Below, piece by piece: positions 45,115-54,862 of a DNA stretch of 64,000 nucleotides. Position 1 is the first letter of the stretch. Each line of letters begins with the position of its first letter. Under the pieces are notes generated by a model. It worked only from the letters and a program-made list of their open reading frames with translations, searched no databases and was not told where the DNA came from. The DNA is taken from assembly GCA_963741055.1 (NCBI GenBank), contig CAVUGU010000015.1, positions 124,001 to 188,000 of the forward strand, read 5' to 3'. The stretch comes from Bog-756 sp963741055. GTDB lineage: Bacteria > Actinomycetota > Acidimicrobiia > Acidimicrobiales > RAAP-2. A program made the translations under genes and the position numbers.

Positions 45115-45663
45115 CTACGGCCACAGCTGAACACCTCCGACGTTATACCAAACAGTGGTTCCATCTGGGCCCAGTGTTCGCCCGCTAGGGTCTCCCCTCG
45201 ATTGAATGGTATAGGTGGGCGATTTCAGCGGTTTCGCGATCTCTTTCTTCATTGGAGGAAGACCGAAGGACTCAATGGCGCTCAGCACGAACGTTCCCTT
45301 GGAAGTCGGATCATCAGTAGATGTAATGGACCACCAGCTGGCTTCGCCTTCAGGCATCAGCTCCCATAGCCTGCAATCCCAAAAACCACCATTTGGAACC
45401 ACTACAGCGTCATTTGAGATAATTCGCGCCTGTTCCTTCGCAGCCGACTGCTCCGCTCGAGCTATTGGATTGAAGGCCCATAGGTTGACAGTAAATAGAA
45501 CCTTCTCACGAGTGCTGTGAACGGACTTTTGAAATTGAAGACCGGCATCATATTCATCGTCGGGCCAACTAAACTTAGAGCCAGATCCCTTGAACCCGAA
45601 TGTCCGGAGCCCCGGTGCAACGGTGTCCCTCAGCATGCGAGTGAATGATTCCTGAGCAATCAA
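45115..45663 (-). CDS. DUF4304-like protein, putative immunity to the large RHS toxin
   Basis: The 182-residue protein reads MIAQESFTRMLRDTVAPGLR, GFKGSGSKFSWPDDEYDAGLQFQKS and VLFTVNLWAFNP, matching the DUF4304 pattern (short helix, K/G-F-x-x-K-G, then a beta-rich half). DUF4304 proteins often sit next to polymorphic toxins and are treated as immunity proteins. The gene follows the 3' end of the large RHS gene by 70 bp on the same strand and is markedly AT-rich, as expected for a toxin partner. Confidence 0.65.
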   Translation of the reverse strand: MIAQESFTRMLRDTVAPGLRTFGFKGSGSKFSWPDDEYDAGLQFQKSVHSTREKVLFTVNLWAFNPIARAEQSAAKEQARIISNDAVVVPNGGFWDCRLWELMPEGEASWWSITSTDDPTSKGTFVLSAIESFGLPPMKKEIAKPLKSPTYTIQSRGDPSGRTLGPDGTTVWYNVGGVQLWP

Positions 45664-45734
45664 TGCTAACGCCCCGACGTGTTCACAGTTTTCAACGCTT
45701 CTGTTCCACTATCCCATATTTGGCAGAGCAAGCG

Positions 45735-48700
45735 CTATAAGGGTGCTGGCGCTATACAGCTGTTTCCCTCGTCCTCGGGAACGTAGAAGATGGTCGGCTG
45801 AAATGCCGGGTGCGCTGTCGCAACGGCTGCAAGGTTCTTAGCCAGTTCCCAGCTCACGCCACTAGTGCCAGAGGCGTCAGGCCAGTCCATCCACCAGATC
45901 TGATTTATATTTGCTTCTCGTCCTGATGAGAAAGCCGCGTCAGGATTGGCTAGAACAGCCGAATCAAACGCGATCTGATATCGATTTCTAGCCGTGTTGT
46001 AGACAGCACCGACTTTTAACTCGATGCCAATGCCAGAGTCCAGTGTAGGTCTATAGAGGTCGTAGCGACGCGATCCTGTTCGCCCGAGAATGGACACCGG
46101 ATACTCGTCACGAAGTGGCCTAGGTTTCGGGGAAAGCTCGACAGCCAGCTGGCTCTGAGCCTGCGCCTCGCTTCCAAATCTTTCGGTGGTTGGCTGACAT
46201 GTGATCACGTAAAACCATAGACATGCCTCCGGGATATTGCTAAAACGCACCACTCGGGTCCGTCCCATTTACCGAATCGTCTCCGGCGTACACATATGCC
46301 TGATCGGTCTGACGCAAGATCGGGATCGACCGAGACGAACTGCGCAGTCGTCGGGTCGTAGTAGCGGTTGATCAGGTAGATGAACCCGGTCGTCACATCC
46401 GTATAGCCCCCGGCATAGCCGATGGGTGACACGACGCTCCCGCTGTCCAGCGTCGGATTGCCCCACGGATCGTAGGTGACCGCCTCCTTCACGTTGCCGG
46501 AGGAGTCCAGAGCCAACCGGGTGCTGCCGAGCTGGTCCTGCACAAGATAGAGGGGTGTGTTCGCAGAAGCGTTCAGCTGCTCCACCACCTCACCGTTCGG
46601 ACCGTAGATGTAGTCGCTGGTCTCGTCGCTGAGGATGGCCGGGGTGGATGTCGTGGTGTCCCAGCTCTCGGTCGAGGTGTTGCCCCCGACCGTCACCCCG
46701 GTGCGGAGCCCGTCACCGTTGTAGGTGAAGGTTGTGGCGGGCGTGGGTGTGTAGTAGCCGAGCAGGTCGACGAGGACGTTGGTCGAACCTGAACTGTTGT
46801 AGATGCTGATGTCGTCGTTCGTACCGATTCCGACCGTCACCTCGTTGTTGTCGACGGCGCCACTCGTGAAGTTGATCTGCGCGGACGTCGGTCTCGTCGC
46901 CCCGGCCGGGTAGATGGTCAGGTAGCCGGCTGCGGTCTCGTTAAGTGTGGTGACCGTCACGACGACAGCGGTGGCAGAACTCGGCACGTCTGATAGTCCC
47001 GCGGCCTGGACGGTGAGTGTCCCGCCAGAGGAGATCGTTTTCGCTTCACATGGGGTCGAATTCCCGTTCGATCTCGTGTCACAGATCCGTTGCGGCGTCG
47101 AGGCGACAAAATAGGAACCATTGTTCCCGTAGAAGTAACCTTCGACGTCGACGGTCACGTTGACCGAACCGGCGCTGTTGTAGATCGTGAACCCGCCTTT
47201 GCCAGATCCGCTTGTAGCGAGCGGGATGGTGACCTCCTTGTTCACCACCGTGCCGCTGACGGCGTTCAGGTTAGAGGTGCTCGGCTTACTTGCACCCTCT
47301 GCATAGAGTGTGAAGAAGGTGGTAGCAGTGGGATTGATCGCGGTGACATCGGCGACCACTGCTGTCGCGCCGGTTGGTGCTGGGTAGCCGGAGCCGGCGG
47401 CTGTCACGTTTAGAGTACCTCCCGCAGTGATCGCGCCGTGTGACGTGCATTGGGTATTCGATCCCGATCGGGTGTCACAGATCCGATTTGGCGTGATCGC
47501 GGTGTAGGTGGAGCCACCGCTCGTCGCCGTGTAGTAACCCTCGACGTCGACAAGCACGTCCACCGTGTCCGAGGCGTTGTAGACGGTGATCGCGGCCTGC
47601 CCGCTCGAGTTCAGGCCAACGCCGGTCGTCACCTGGTTGTTGGCAGTCGCTCCGGCACTCAGGTTGACGTTGGAAGTGCCGTGGTTCGGGGTGGTGCCGT
47701 AGGCGTAGACCTGCAGATAGCTGCCGTTCCCGCCCGTCTCGTCGATGCCGGTCACGTTCAGGACGACCGCGGTGGCGTTGGAGGGCACCGGCAGACCGGT
47801 TCCGCCGCCCAGCTGCACGTTGAGGGTGCCGGCGGGTTGCAGCGTCTCATTGACGCACTGGGTCGTGTTGTTGTTGTGCCTCGTGTCGCAGACACGTGTC
47901 GCACCCGTCGACACTGGACTGTACGCGGGTGGTGGTGTCGGCACGCTCGTCAACTCACCCGACTGGTTGTAGCTGTAGGCGGAGGTCGCGGTCGACGTCG
48001 TCATGGCGGTCCGGTCGCCTAGCGTGTCGTTGGTGTAGCTGGCCGAGCTGGAGCCGCCCGAGGTCACTGCGCCTAGGTGGTCGTAGGACTGGGAGTTCCC
48101 CGAGGGTGACTTGCTGGCCTGACCCGAGGGGTTGTAGATGACCGTGGTCCCATTGACGCTGTTCAGACGCCCCGCCGGGTCGTAACCGAACGTCGACGAG
48201 TTTTGGAGCGCGCCGTTGTCGCTCTCCGAACTGACCAGATCGCTCGGATCACGGGGGGAGGACATCTGGGCTATCGGATTGTTCGGTTGGCTGGTCGGTG
48301 CCACCGACGTCAGGGTCATGGCATCGTCGAGGTTGTAGTCGTTGGCCGAGGTCATGTTGTTCGGGAACGCGGTCGAGGTCAGGTTGTTGTCCGGGTCGTG
48401 AGCGAAGGTGGTGGTCTTCCCGTTCGAGTCGGTGACCGAGGCCATCTGGCCGGATGCGTCGTAGGTGTAGGTGGCAGTCGGCGACGAGCTCCCCGATTGG
48501 GGATAGGTGACCGTCTGGCGGGCCCCGGTCGAGAAGTAGCTGTAGCTCACGGTGTTGCTGGTCAGGCCGGTCTCGGCGCCCGCAGCAAGGGCCTGCGAGG
48601 TCAGGTCCCCGTTCGCGTCGTAGGAGTAGGTGGTGGTCCCGGTCCCGTCGGTCATCGTCTCCTTCGAACCGTCCGGGTAGTAGGTGTAGGTGACGTTCGG

Positions 48701-51700
48701 AGTGGCCGAGTAGCCGGACGCGGCGTTCGAATAGTCTTTGGCCTGGAGGTCACCGTTCGCGTCGTAGTCGTCGGTGGTCACCCCCGAGGGCGTCGTGACT
48801 GTGGATGTGCTCCCACCAGGCAGGTAGGTGTAGGTGGTGACGATGCCGCCGGGGTCGGCCTGGGTGGGCGGGGTGGTCGTCGAGTAGAGGCTCGACGGGT
48901 CCCCTCCAGCGGACGGTGCCCCTGATGCACAGGTCGAGGTCTCCCAGTAGTAGCAGTTGGTCGTGACGTTCCCCGAAGGGTCGGTCACGGTCGTCTTGTT
49001 GCCGTCGGGGTCGTACTGGGTGGTCGTGGTGTTTCCGTTCTGGTCGCTGACCGAGGTCGCCCGACCCGCGGGGTCGTAGATGGTGGTCGTGTACCCGGGT
49101 TCGAGCCGGTCGCCGGGGGTGTCGGCGGGGAGGCTGGGCAGAGGTACGGGTAGGTGCTCGAAGGGTTGGCGGTCAGCCATGTGTTCATGTTGTCCGCGGT
49201 CGCCGTGCAATACGGGTTGCCGCTCGGGTCGAAGACGCTAATGGACGTCCCGACGGCGGCAGTGGTCGACTGGACTTGGCGACCGTCGGCGTCATCGAAG
49301 GTGGTGGTGACGTCATTGGCCTGGGTCGAGTTGGGCGTCGACGAGTAGAGCGTCGCCGGCGAGGGCGGCGACGTGATCCAGGACGCCTGCCACGGCGGGC
49401 ACTGGTAGGTGCTCGGGACGGCCGCGAAGGCGACCGCGGAGACCGAGCAGAAGACGTTGCCGTTCGGGTCGTAGGAGGAGAGGGTGGTCTCGGTGTCTGC
49501 GCTGGGCGGAGTGTTCGGGGCCACGGTCTCAGAGATCACCCGGTTGTCGGCGTCGTAGGAGTAGGTGGTGACCACGTTCGGGTCGGCGGTCGCGTTGTTC
49601 GACTCGACGGTCTGTTGGGTCAGGTTCCCCGCGTTGTCGTAGACCTGAGGGTGATGCCACCGAGAGGGTTGGTCTCCTGGATCACCTTGTCTCGGCGTCA
49701 AAGGTGTCGGTCGTGGCACCCGGATAGATCCGAGGTGGGAGCCGCGGACGTGGACAGGTGGTGACCCCATTCGCGTAGTTGTACGGGGTCACCGTGCAGT
49801 ACTTGTTGCCGTCACCGTCGTAGGCGTACTGGGTGGTGCCGCCGATCGGGTTGGTGGTCGAGAGGACCTGGCCGTCGCTGTTGTGGATGGTGTCGGTGTA
49901 GCCGGCGGCGTTCCGGTCGGCGGCGAGGTCGGCGGTGAGGCCGGGCAGCGGGTGCCGAGGCTGTACTCGTAGGGGTCGACCTCGCACCACTTGCGGCCGC
50001 CCGAGTCGTAGGCGTACTGGGTGGTCGCGGAGTAGGTGCTCGATGCATTGGTCACGGCCTCGGTGAGTACGTGACCCGCTCCGTTATAGTTGTCGGTGAT
50101 GACCTTGCCGTCAGGATCGTGGGTGACTGTCGGCAAGCCAGGGTTTGTCGTCGAGCCGTAGGCATAGGAGGTGGTGTCGCCGTCCGGGTCGGTCGTCGAG
50201 AGCAGATCGCCTTGTGCGTCGTAGATCTTGGTCGTGTAGCCAGTGACCATGCCGGTTGGGGGCGAGGTCGGTGGAGTGCTCGGGCACGAGTACGGATAGG
50301 TGCTGGGGGGGTTCTGATTCTGAGGCAGGGCCATCCACGCGGCGAAGTTGGCAGGGTCGATGCTGCAGTAGAGAAGGCCGGCGGGGACCCCTGTTCCAGG
50401 CGGCGTGTAGACGTTGATCGTCGTGTTGTTCAAGGGGTCAGTAGTCGAGGTGAGCTCGTTGGCCGAGTTGTAGATGTTGAGCGTGTACCTGATTGGCGTC
50501 CCCCCGACCGAGGGGGGACTCGTCGGTTCGGTGGGCGGACAGCTGGTGCCGTTGGCAGCGTCGGCTGCGTCGACTGTGCACCAGGGCAGATTGGCTGCCG
50601 TATAGGAGGTCTGGGTGACGTTGCCGACGCCGTCGCTCGCCTGGAGCACGTTTGCCGAGGAGGTCAGCGAGCCCCCGGACGACCCGTAGGTTTGGAACAA
50701 GTGATTGGTGTCGTTGCCGTCCCGGTCGACCGAGTCGATCGGCAAGAGAGTGGCCGGATCAGGCTTCACGTAATTCGTAGCACCGGAGCCGTCGGTCTCT
50801 TCGACTTCGACGCCGTTCGAGAAGACGTAGGTTGCAGACGTCGTGTTGCTGGTGCCAGGGCCGTTCGGGTAGGAGGTCACCGTCGTCTGGGTGCCATGGG
50901 TGACCGTTGAGTTGCTGGCGTAGGAAAAGTCGAGCTCTTGGTTGGTATTGCCGCTCGTGACCTGCTTCGTGATCTGCCCGGAGGTATAGGTGTTGGTCAC
51001 GGTGCCGATCGCAGGGGAGCTCATCGACTCCTCGTCGTATTGGTAAGGACTCGAGGCACCCGTGTAGTAGGTGAAGGTGGTTTGGATTCCGCCGGGGTCG
51101 GTCAGCGAACAGAGCTCGGCTGGTGCCACTGTCGGGCACCCCGATCCCGAGTAAGTGAAGGTCGCCACCTGGGTCGAGGCCGCACCGGAAGCAGCGTCAA
51201 ATACCGAAGCCAGCTGCGAGTTGGTGTTGAAGGCTTCGACCAGCACCGCCGAAGGCGACGACTCGCCGCTCGGGGTTGACGACCACGCGATGCAGGTATC
51301 CCCCGACGGACAACTCGCCTGACCGCTCCCTGGCGAATAGGCAGAGCTCGTGAGCGTGTCGCCAGCTGCGTCGGCGATCTCGGTCAGCGCACCGACGCCA
51401 CTGCCGCTAAAGGAATACGTGATCGGGCTCTTGGCGTCGTTGGTAAAAGTCCAGGGGCCGCTGCCGTTGGAGGGCCCGCTTAGTGTGGCGATGAAGCGCG
51501 GAGCGGTCGGGCACCAGACGCCGGAATTTGCATCCGAAGGGCACCACGTCGCTCCTCCCGAGCCGGTTGGCTCGGCCATACCCGTCGCGTAATACTTGAA
51601 GGCAATCTGCGAGCCGTTGGCCTGGGTCACGGTGGCCGTCCCAGCGCTGTAGCTGACGGACATCGACAGGTTGTCGGACCACCCGTAGCCGAGGGGGCCG

Positions 51701-53394
51701 GCGGTCGCGCTTGTTCCCGCCTCTGACTGGGCGGCCATCGCGTCGTAAGTGCGAGTGAAGGTGAGCGGGATCCCTGCGCCGGGGATCGTCAGGTCGGTCT
51801 GGGTGTCGTAGTAGTCGCCGGTGGCGAGGTCGACCGGCTTACCGATAGAGCATGCACAGTAGGTGTCGGCACCACCTCCACCACCCCATAGGTCGTTCCC
51901 GGGAGCCGTCCCATCCGGAATGACACTCCAGGGACCGAGCTCGTTTCCCCAGGCGACCGGCGGCCCATTTGAGCCGTTCGCGCCACCCACCGCGACACAC
52001 GTCGTGGCCGACAAGCAATCAATGGCGTTCGCCCCTGTCGTGTCCGAGCTGGATAGCGTCGTGCCGGTCCAGGTAGAACCCGATAATGCCTCCGAGTACG
52101 GACTGGAGTAAGTGCTCACGGCGACGCACGTCGAAATTGAAGTGCACGATACGCCGAATGGCTGAAGGTCAGGCTGAGGCGTCGTCTGACCCGACGGCAA
52201 CGACAGGTCGGTTGTGGTCCAGGTAGAACCCGAAAGCGTATCGGCTACAGGCTGCTGCTTGTTGCCGGAGTAACCCATGGCGACACACGCGCTACTACTG
52301 ACGCACGAGAGCCCCGTCAGATACGAAGTCCCTGGCAGTGCCTGCTCGGTCCAGGTCGAACCGGAGAGCGATTCGCTGAAGGAACCGTTGCCGACATCAT
52401 TTTCATATCCGACCATCAGACATGAGGTTGTCGATGTGCATTGGATGCCGCTTGGTATTGGTTCGGCAGAATCGTCCGCAGCGGGAAGGTCCGATGGCGT
52501 CCAAGTTGTGCCGGAAAGCGTTTCAGCGATCGGCTGGAACTCGGCCTCACCCATCGGTTGGTTGTAACCCACGGCGACGCAAGATGTTGAGGAAGCACAG
52601 GAGATCGCCGTCAACTGTGCTTGATCGTTCCATCCGCTCAAATCTTGCGGCGCAGTAACACTCCAGCCAGAACCGGACCAGCTGGCCACTATCGGAAGGG
52701 TGTCGTCGGAAGAAGTATTCAAGGCAGAGCCTGATGCCACGCACGCCGTCGTCGACACACATGAGACGCCAGTGAAGCCGCCATTGGTCCACCCAGAAGG
52801 AAGGGACGGCGCAGCCACAGTCCAGCTGCCGTAAGAGAGAGTGTCAATGATGGCGGTCGGCTCGCCGCCGGAGGTGTGCCCCCATCCCGCTGCAACGCAC
52901 AGCGAAGTGCTCGGACAGGAGATGCTGTTGAGGTCGCCGTTCGTGTCGCTTGTCGGCATCGGAAGATTGACTTGATTCCCATCCCATCCGCTGCTCGCTG
53001 CTGCTGCTGGATGTACCCCAACCCCAACGATGGTGATCGTGGTCAACGTGCCCGTAGCCATCGTGCACGCGGCAACAATTCGAGCGAGCCGAGACAGACG
53101 GGTTACTTGGCGTGCACCTGACCGTCCCTGGAACTGATGGCCGGCTCTGAGTAACGAACGCAGATGTGTAGCCACGGTATGAAACTGCGGCTCCGACCGG
53201 ACTATCCCACGGTCGGCTTGGAACCTAGGCATAGCTATAGCTAAGGCCTCTCGGCAATCACTAGCCGATCCGTCAGGACCCCGCTCCTTTGCCCGCATGC
53301 CGTACCTCCGAGAGCTCGCCGCTAGCCGACATTTGGTGATACCTGCCTGGGTACTTCGACGCATCTGTCTAGCCGACTCGAAGGATGCCTGCAC
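45735..53394 (-). CDS. Giant secreted RHS/YD-repeat polymorphic toxin with nuclease-like tip (several frame breaks)
   Basis: The possible start is at 53,394 or the ATG at 53,232; a signal segment (RIVAACTMATGTLTTITIVG) lies near residues 106-125 of the long form. Domain order: seven SCxSxxxCVAVG repeats (propeller, 52.9-52.0 kb); a DUF6531-like start of the shell (GKPVDLATGDYYDTQTDLTI, 51.8 kb); many YD repeats (51.6-48 kb); three ICDTR modules (47.9-46.7 kb); the RHS core (YAGGYTDVTTGFIYLINRYYD); and a tip with YDLYRPTLDSGIGIELKVG, like a PD-(D/E)xK nuclease. Breaks fall near 49,950, 49,700, 49,160, 46,312 and 46,243. The restored protein has about 2500 residues. The shell encloses the toxin until delivery into a target cell. 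Confidence 0.8.
46750..47900 (-). repeat. Three ICDTR modules inside the RHS shell
   Basis: Three units open with (V/I)CDTR (near 47,890, 47,470 and 47,085) and close with VDV(E)GYY or VDLLGYY. Each is about 130 codons. They sit between the last YD repeats and the final RHS core. They are relatives of the modules at 1-600. Confidence 0.8.
51990..52925 (-). repeat. Seven Cys-pair propeller repeats at the RHS N-terminus
   Basis: Seven units with SC(x5)C(V/L)(A/M)xG, such as SCPSTSLCVAAG and SCASSTSCVAVG, spaced about 40-50 codons apart. Seven repeats of strand-rich sequence predict one seven-bladed propeller stabilised by a small disulfide in each blade. The same motif makes up the N-terminal domain of the SGNH protein at 22.6 kb. 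Confidence 0.7.
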
Positions 53395-53959
53395 GAGATT
53401 TCACTGCGTTGCAACCGTGGGTTGCGGTGATCTGTCGGTGAAGAAGACGACTCACCACCGGTAACGCCGCATAATCGCGGACCTGCGTAGTCGCGTGGAA
53501 TCGGCGACGATCATCCGGGCCGATCACCCGGAAGGCAGTGCGAGACGCTGGTTGGCAGCGCCGCTCGGGCTGGAGGGGCTCGGTCCGAGCGTCGTCTGCC
53601 GCCGCCTTCTGGTCTTGCACCAGATGATCGAATCCTGCGTCAGATGCAAGATCGTGACGATCCGCCCAGCTGACGAGCCCGTTGATCGTCTGGGTCGTCA
53701 GCCACCTCACCAGGCGTGATGAATTGTGACCGTGCGTCCTGCCTGGTCGTTGCGCTTCACCACGAGACCGGGATGCGCGCCAGGCGGAATATGCGAGGTT
53801 TCTTGATCTTCGTAAAGAAGGTTGTCACACACTTCCGGGGCTTCCTGGGCTGAGGCGCTCTGCCGGGCCGAACCCTTGGTGCGGCACGCCGGCGGGCGCC
53901 GCAGGCAGGCCCGCCGGCGTGAGCCGGCAATCCATCCGGAGAAATGGAAGACGCCCTGC

Positions 53960-54288
53960 TCAATCGCAGAATCGGTTCGTGTCCTCGTTGAGCGCATCTT
54001 CCGTTTGCTTCGCCTGCTCCAGGACGTTCTGAGCAAGCGCGCACACGGCGTCGTCGTGACTTTCGGCGAAGAGAACACGGAGCTGTGCGTGGACAGCGTC
54101 GAGCTCGACGAAGAGGTCGAGAGAGATCGAGAGTCGGGTCGGCAGCAACGGCGTCGGCTACGAGCGGCGCGACTTTCCGCGAGGCGCATGGACGCGGCGC
54201 CGAAGTCCAGGAACTCCTCGAGCTGATGACGACTGATCCGACCCGTCGGTCTGCGTGCTGATTCCGGCGCGACCTCGGCTCGCGTCAC
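53960..54288 (-). CDS. Small helical protein, frameshifted
   Basis: From a GTG at 54,288 the frame reads TRAEVAPESARRPTGRISRH and QLEEFLDFGAASMRLAESRA. A break near 54,150 leads to the frame LLPTRLSISLDLFVELDAVHAQ, LRVLFAESHDDAVCALAQNV and EQAKQTEDALNEDTNRFCD, ending at 53,960. The second half has clear amphipathic helices and looks coded. No family is recognised. It lies just upstream of, and divergent from, the replication region; a regulator or small accessory protein is possible. 53,395-53,959 shows no other gene. Confidence 0.4.
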
Positions 54289-54565
54289 TCGCTGAGAATC
54301 CCGTCGAGCGCTCCTCTCCCAGGGAGCGACGGGCCCTTGTCGCTCCTTGACTGCCTCGAACCGAGACGCAGCAGGCGGGTCAAGGGGGAGCGTCAGCTCC
54401 AGCGAGGAGAGCCACCGACGGACCGGCGGAACGAAGAAGCCATGGCTCTTCGAGCGGCGCTTGACGCGGCAAGCGGCGTCTCGGCACCCCCTCCAGCCCA
54501 CCGCAACTGCGGTTACGGCGCCTTTTGAACCCGCAGGTCAAAGAGTTCTTTCCCGAGGCGAGGGA

Positions 54566-54614
54566 GAAAGTTGACAATTTAGTTGACACCCCCGCGGGCA
54601 CCCTGCCCGCCATG
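54566..54614 (+). promoter_or_regulatory. Rep leader module 1: octamer pair plus hairpin
   Basis: Two AGTTGACA octamers start at 54,569 and 54,581 (12-bp period). They are followed by GCGGGCA-CCC-TGCCCGC (54,594-54,610), a perfect 7-bp hairpin that ends one base before the ATG at 54,612. No Shine-Dalgarno site is present. An operator or iteron pair with a translation-control hairpin is inferred. Confidence 0.6.
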
Positions 54615-54806
54615 AACACCAACTCCCTCCAGAGCTTCTCGACTCGCTGGCACTTCCCGGGCCGGCAAGGAACCGATCCCTTGGAGCTTCGCGACCGGTC
54701 CGGTGTCGTCAACGACACGCAGGTGGTTCGGAACATTCTGCGAGCTCCTCCGGCGGCTGTCGGGCGCCTTCGCGGAGGTCCACGTCGGGAACCTATTTTC
54801 GGCGGC
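54612..54806 (+). pseudogene. Decayed duplicate of the rep 5' end
   Basis: The frame after the ATG at 54,612 gives MNTNSLQSFSTRWHF and then GTDPLELRDRSGVVND, which aligns with MSANPQLPRSARERH and SSDPFELGDEVRVLNG of the intact rep 248 bp downstream. Homology at DNA level also covers the leader. After about 40 codons the frame degenerates. It is a leftover of a tandem duplication or a short regulatory peptide. Confidence 0.5.
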
Positions 54807-54812
54807 CGGGGA

Positions 54813-54862
54813 GCAAGTTCACACTTTAGTTCACACCTTGTCGGGCACCCTGCCCGACGATG
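54813..54862 (+). promoter_or_regulatory. Rep leader module 2: octamer pair plus covarying hairpin
   Basis: Two AGTTCACA octamers start at 54,816 and 54,828 (again a 12-bp period). The hairpin TCGGGCA-CCC-TGCCCGA (54,841-54,857) ends two bases before the rep ATG at 54,860. Compared with module 1 the outer G:C pair is replaced by T:A, a compensatory change, and both octamers carry the same G-to-C difference. Confidence 0.6.

Noticed and set aside
47090..50910. Several long plus-strand frames antisense to the RHS gene
   Set aside because: Val/Gly/Arg-rich shadows of YD repeats; the minus strand has the clear domains.
46700..52900. CRISPR array from regular repeats
   Set aside because: The repeats are long, diverged and in frame with protein repeats; there are no short identical repeats with unique spacers and no cas genes.
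53395..53959. Small frames between the RHS gene and the helical protein
   Set aside because: No ribosome sites, domains or coding-like composition; treated as non-coding.
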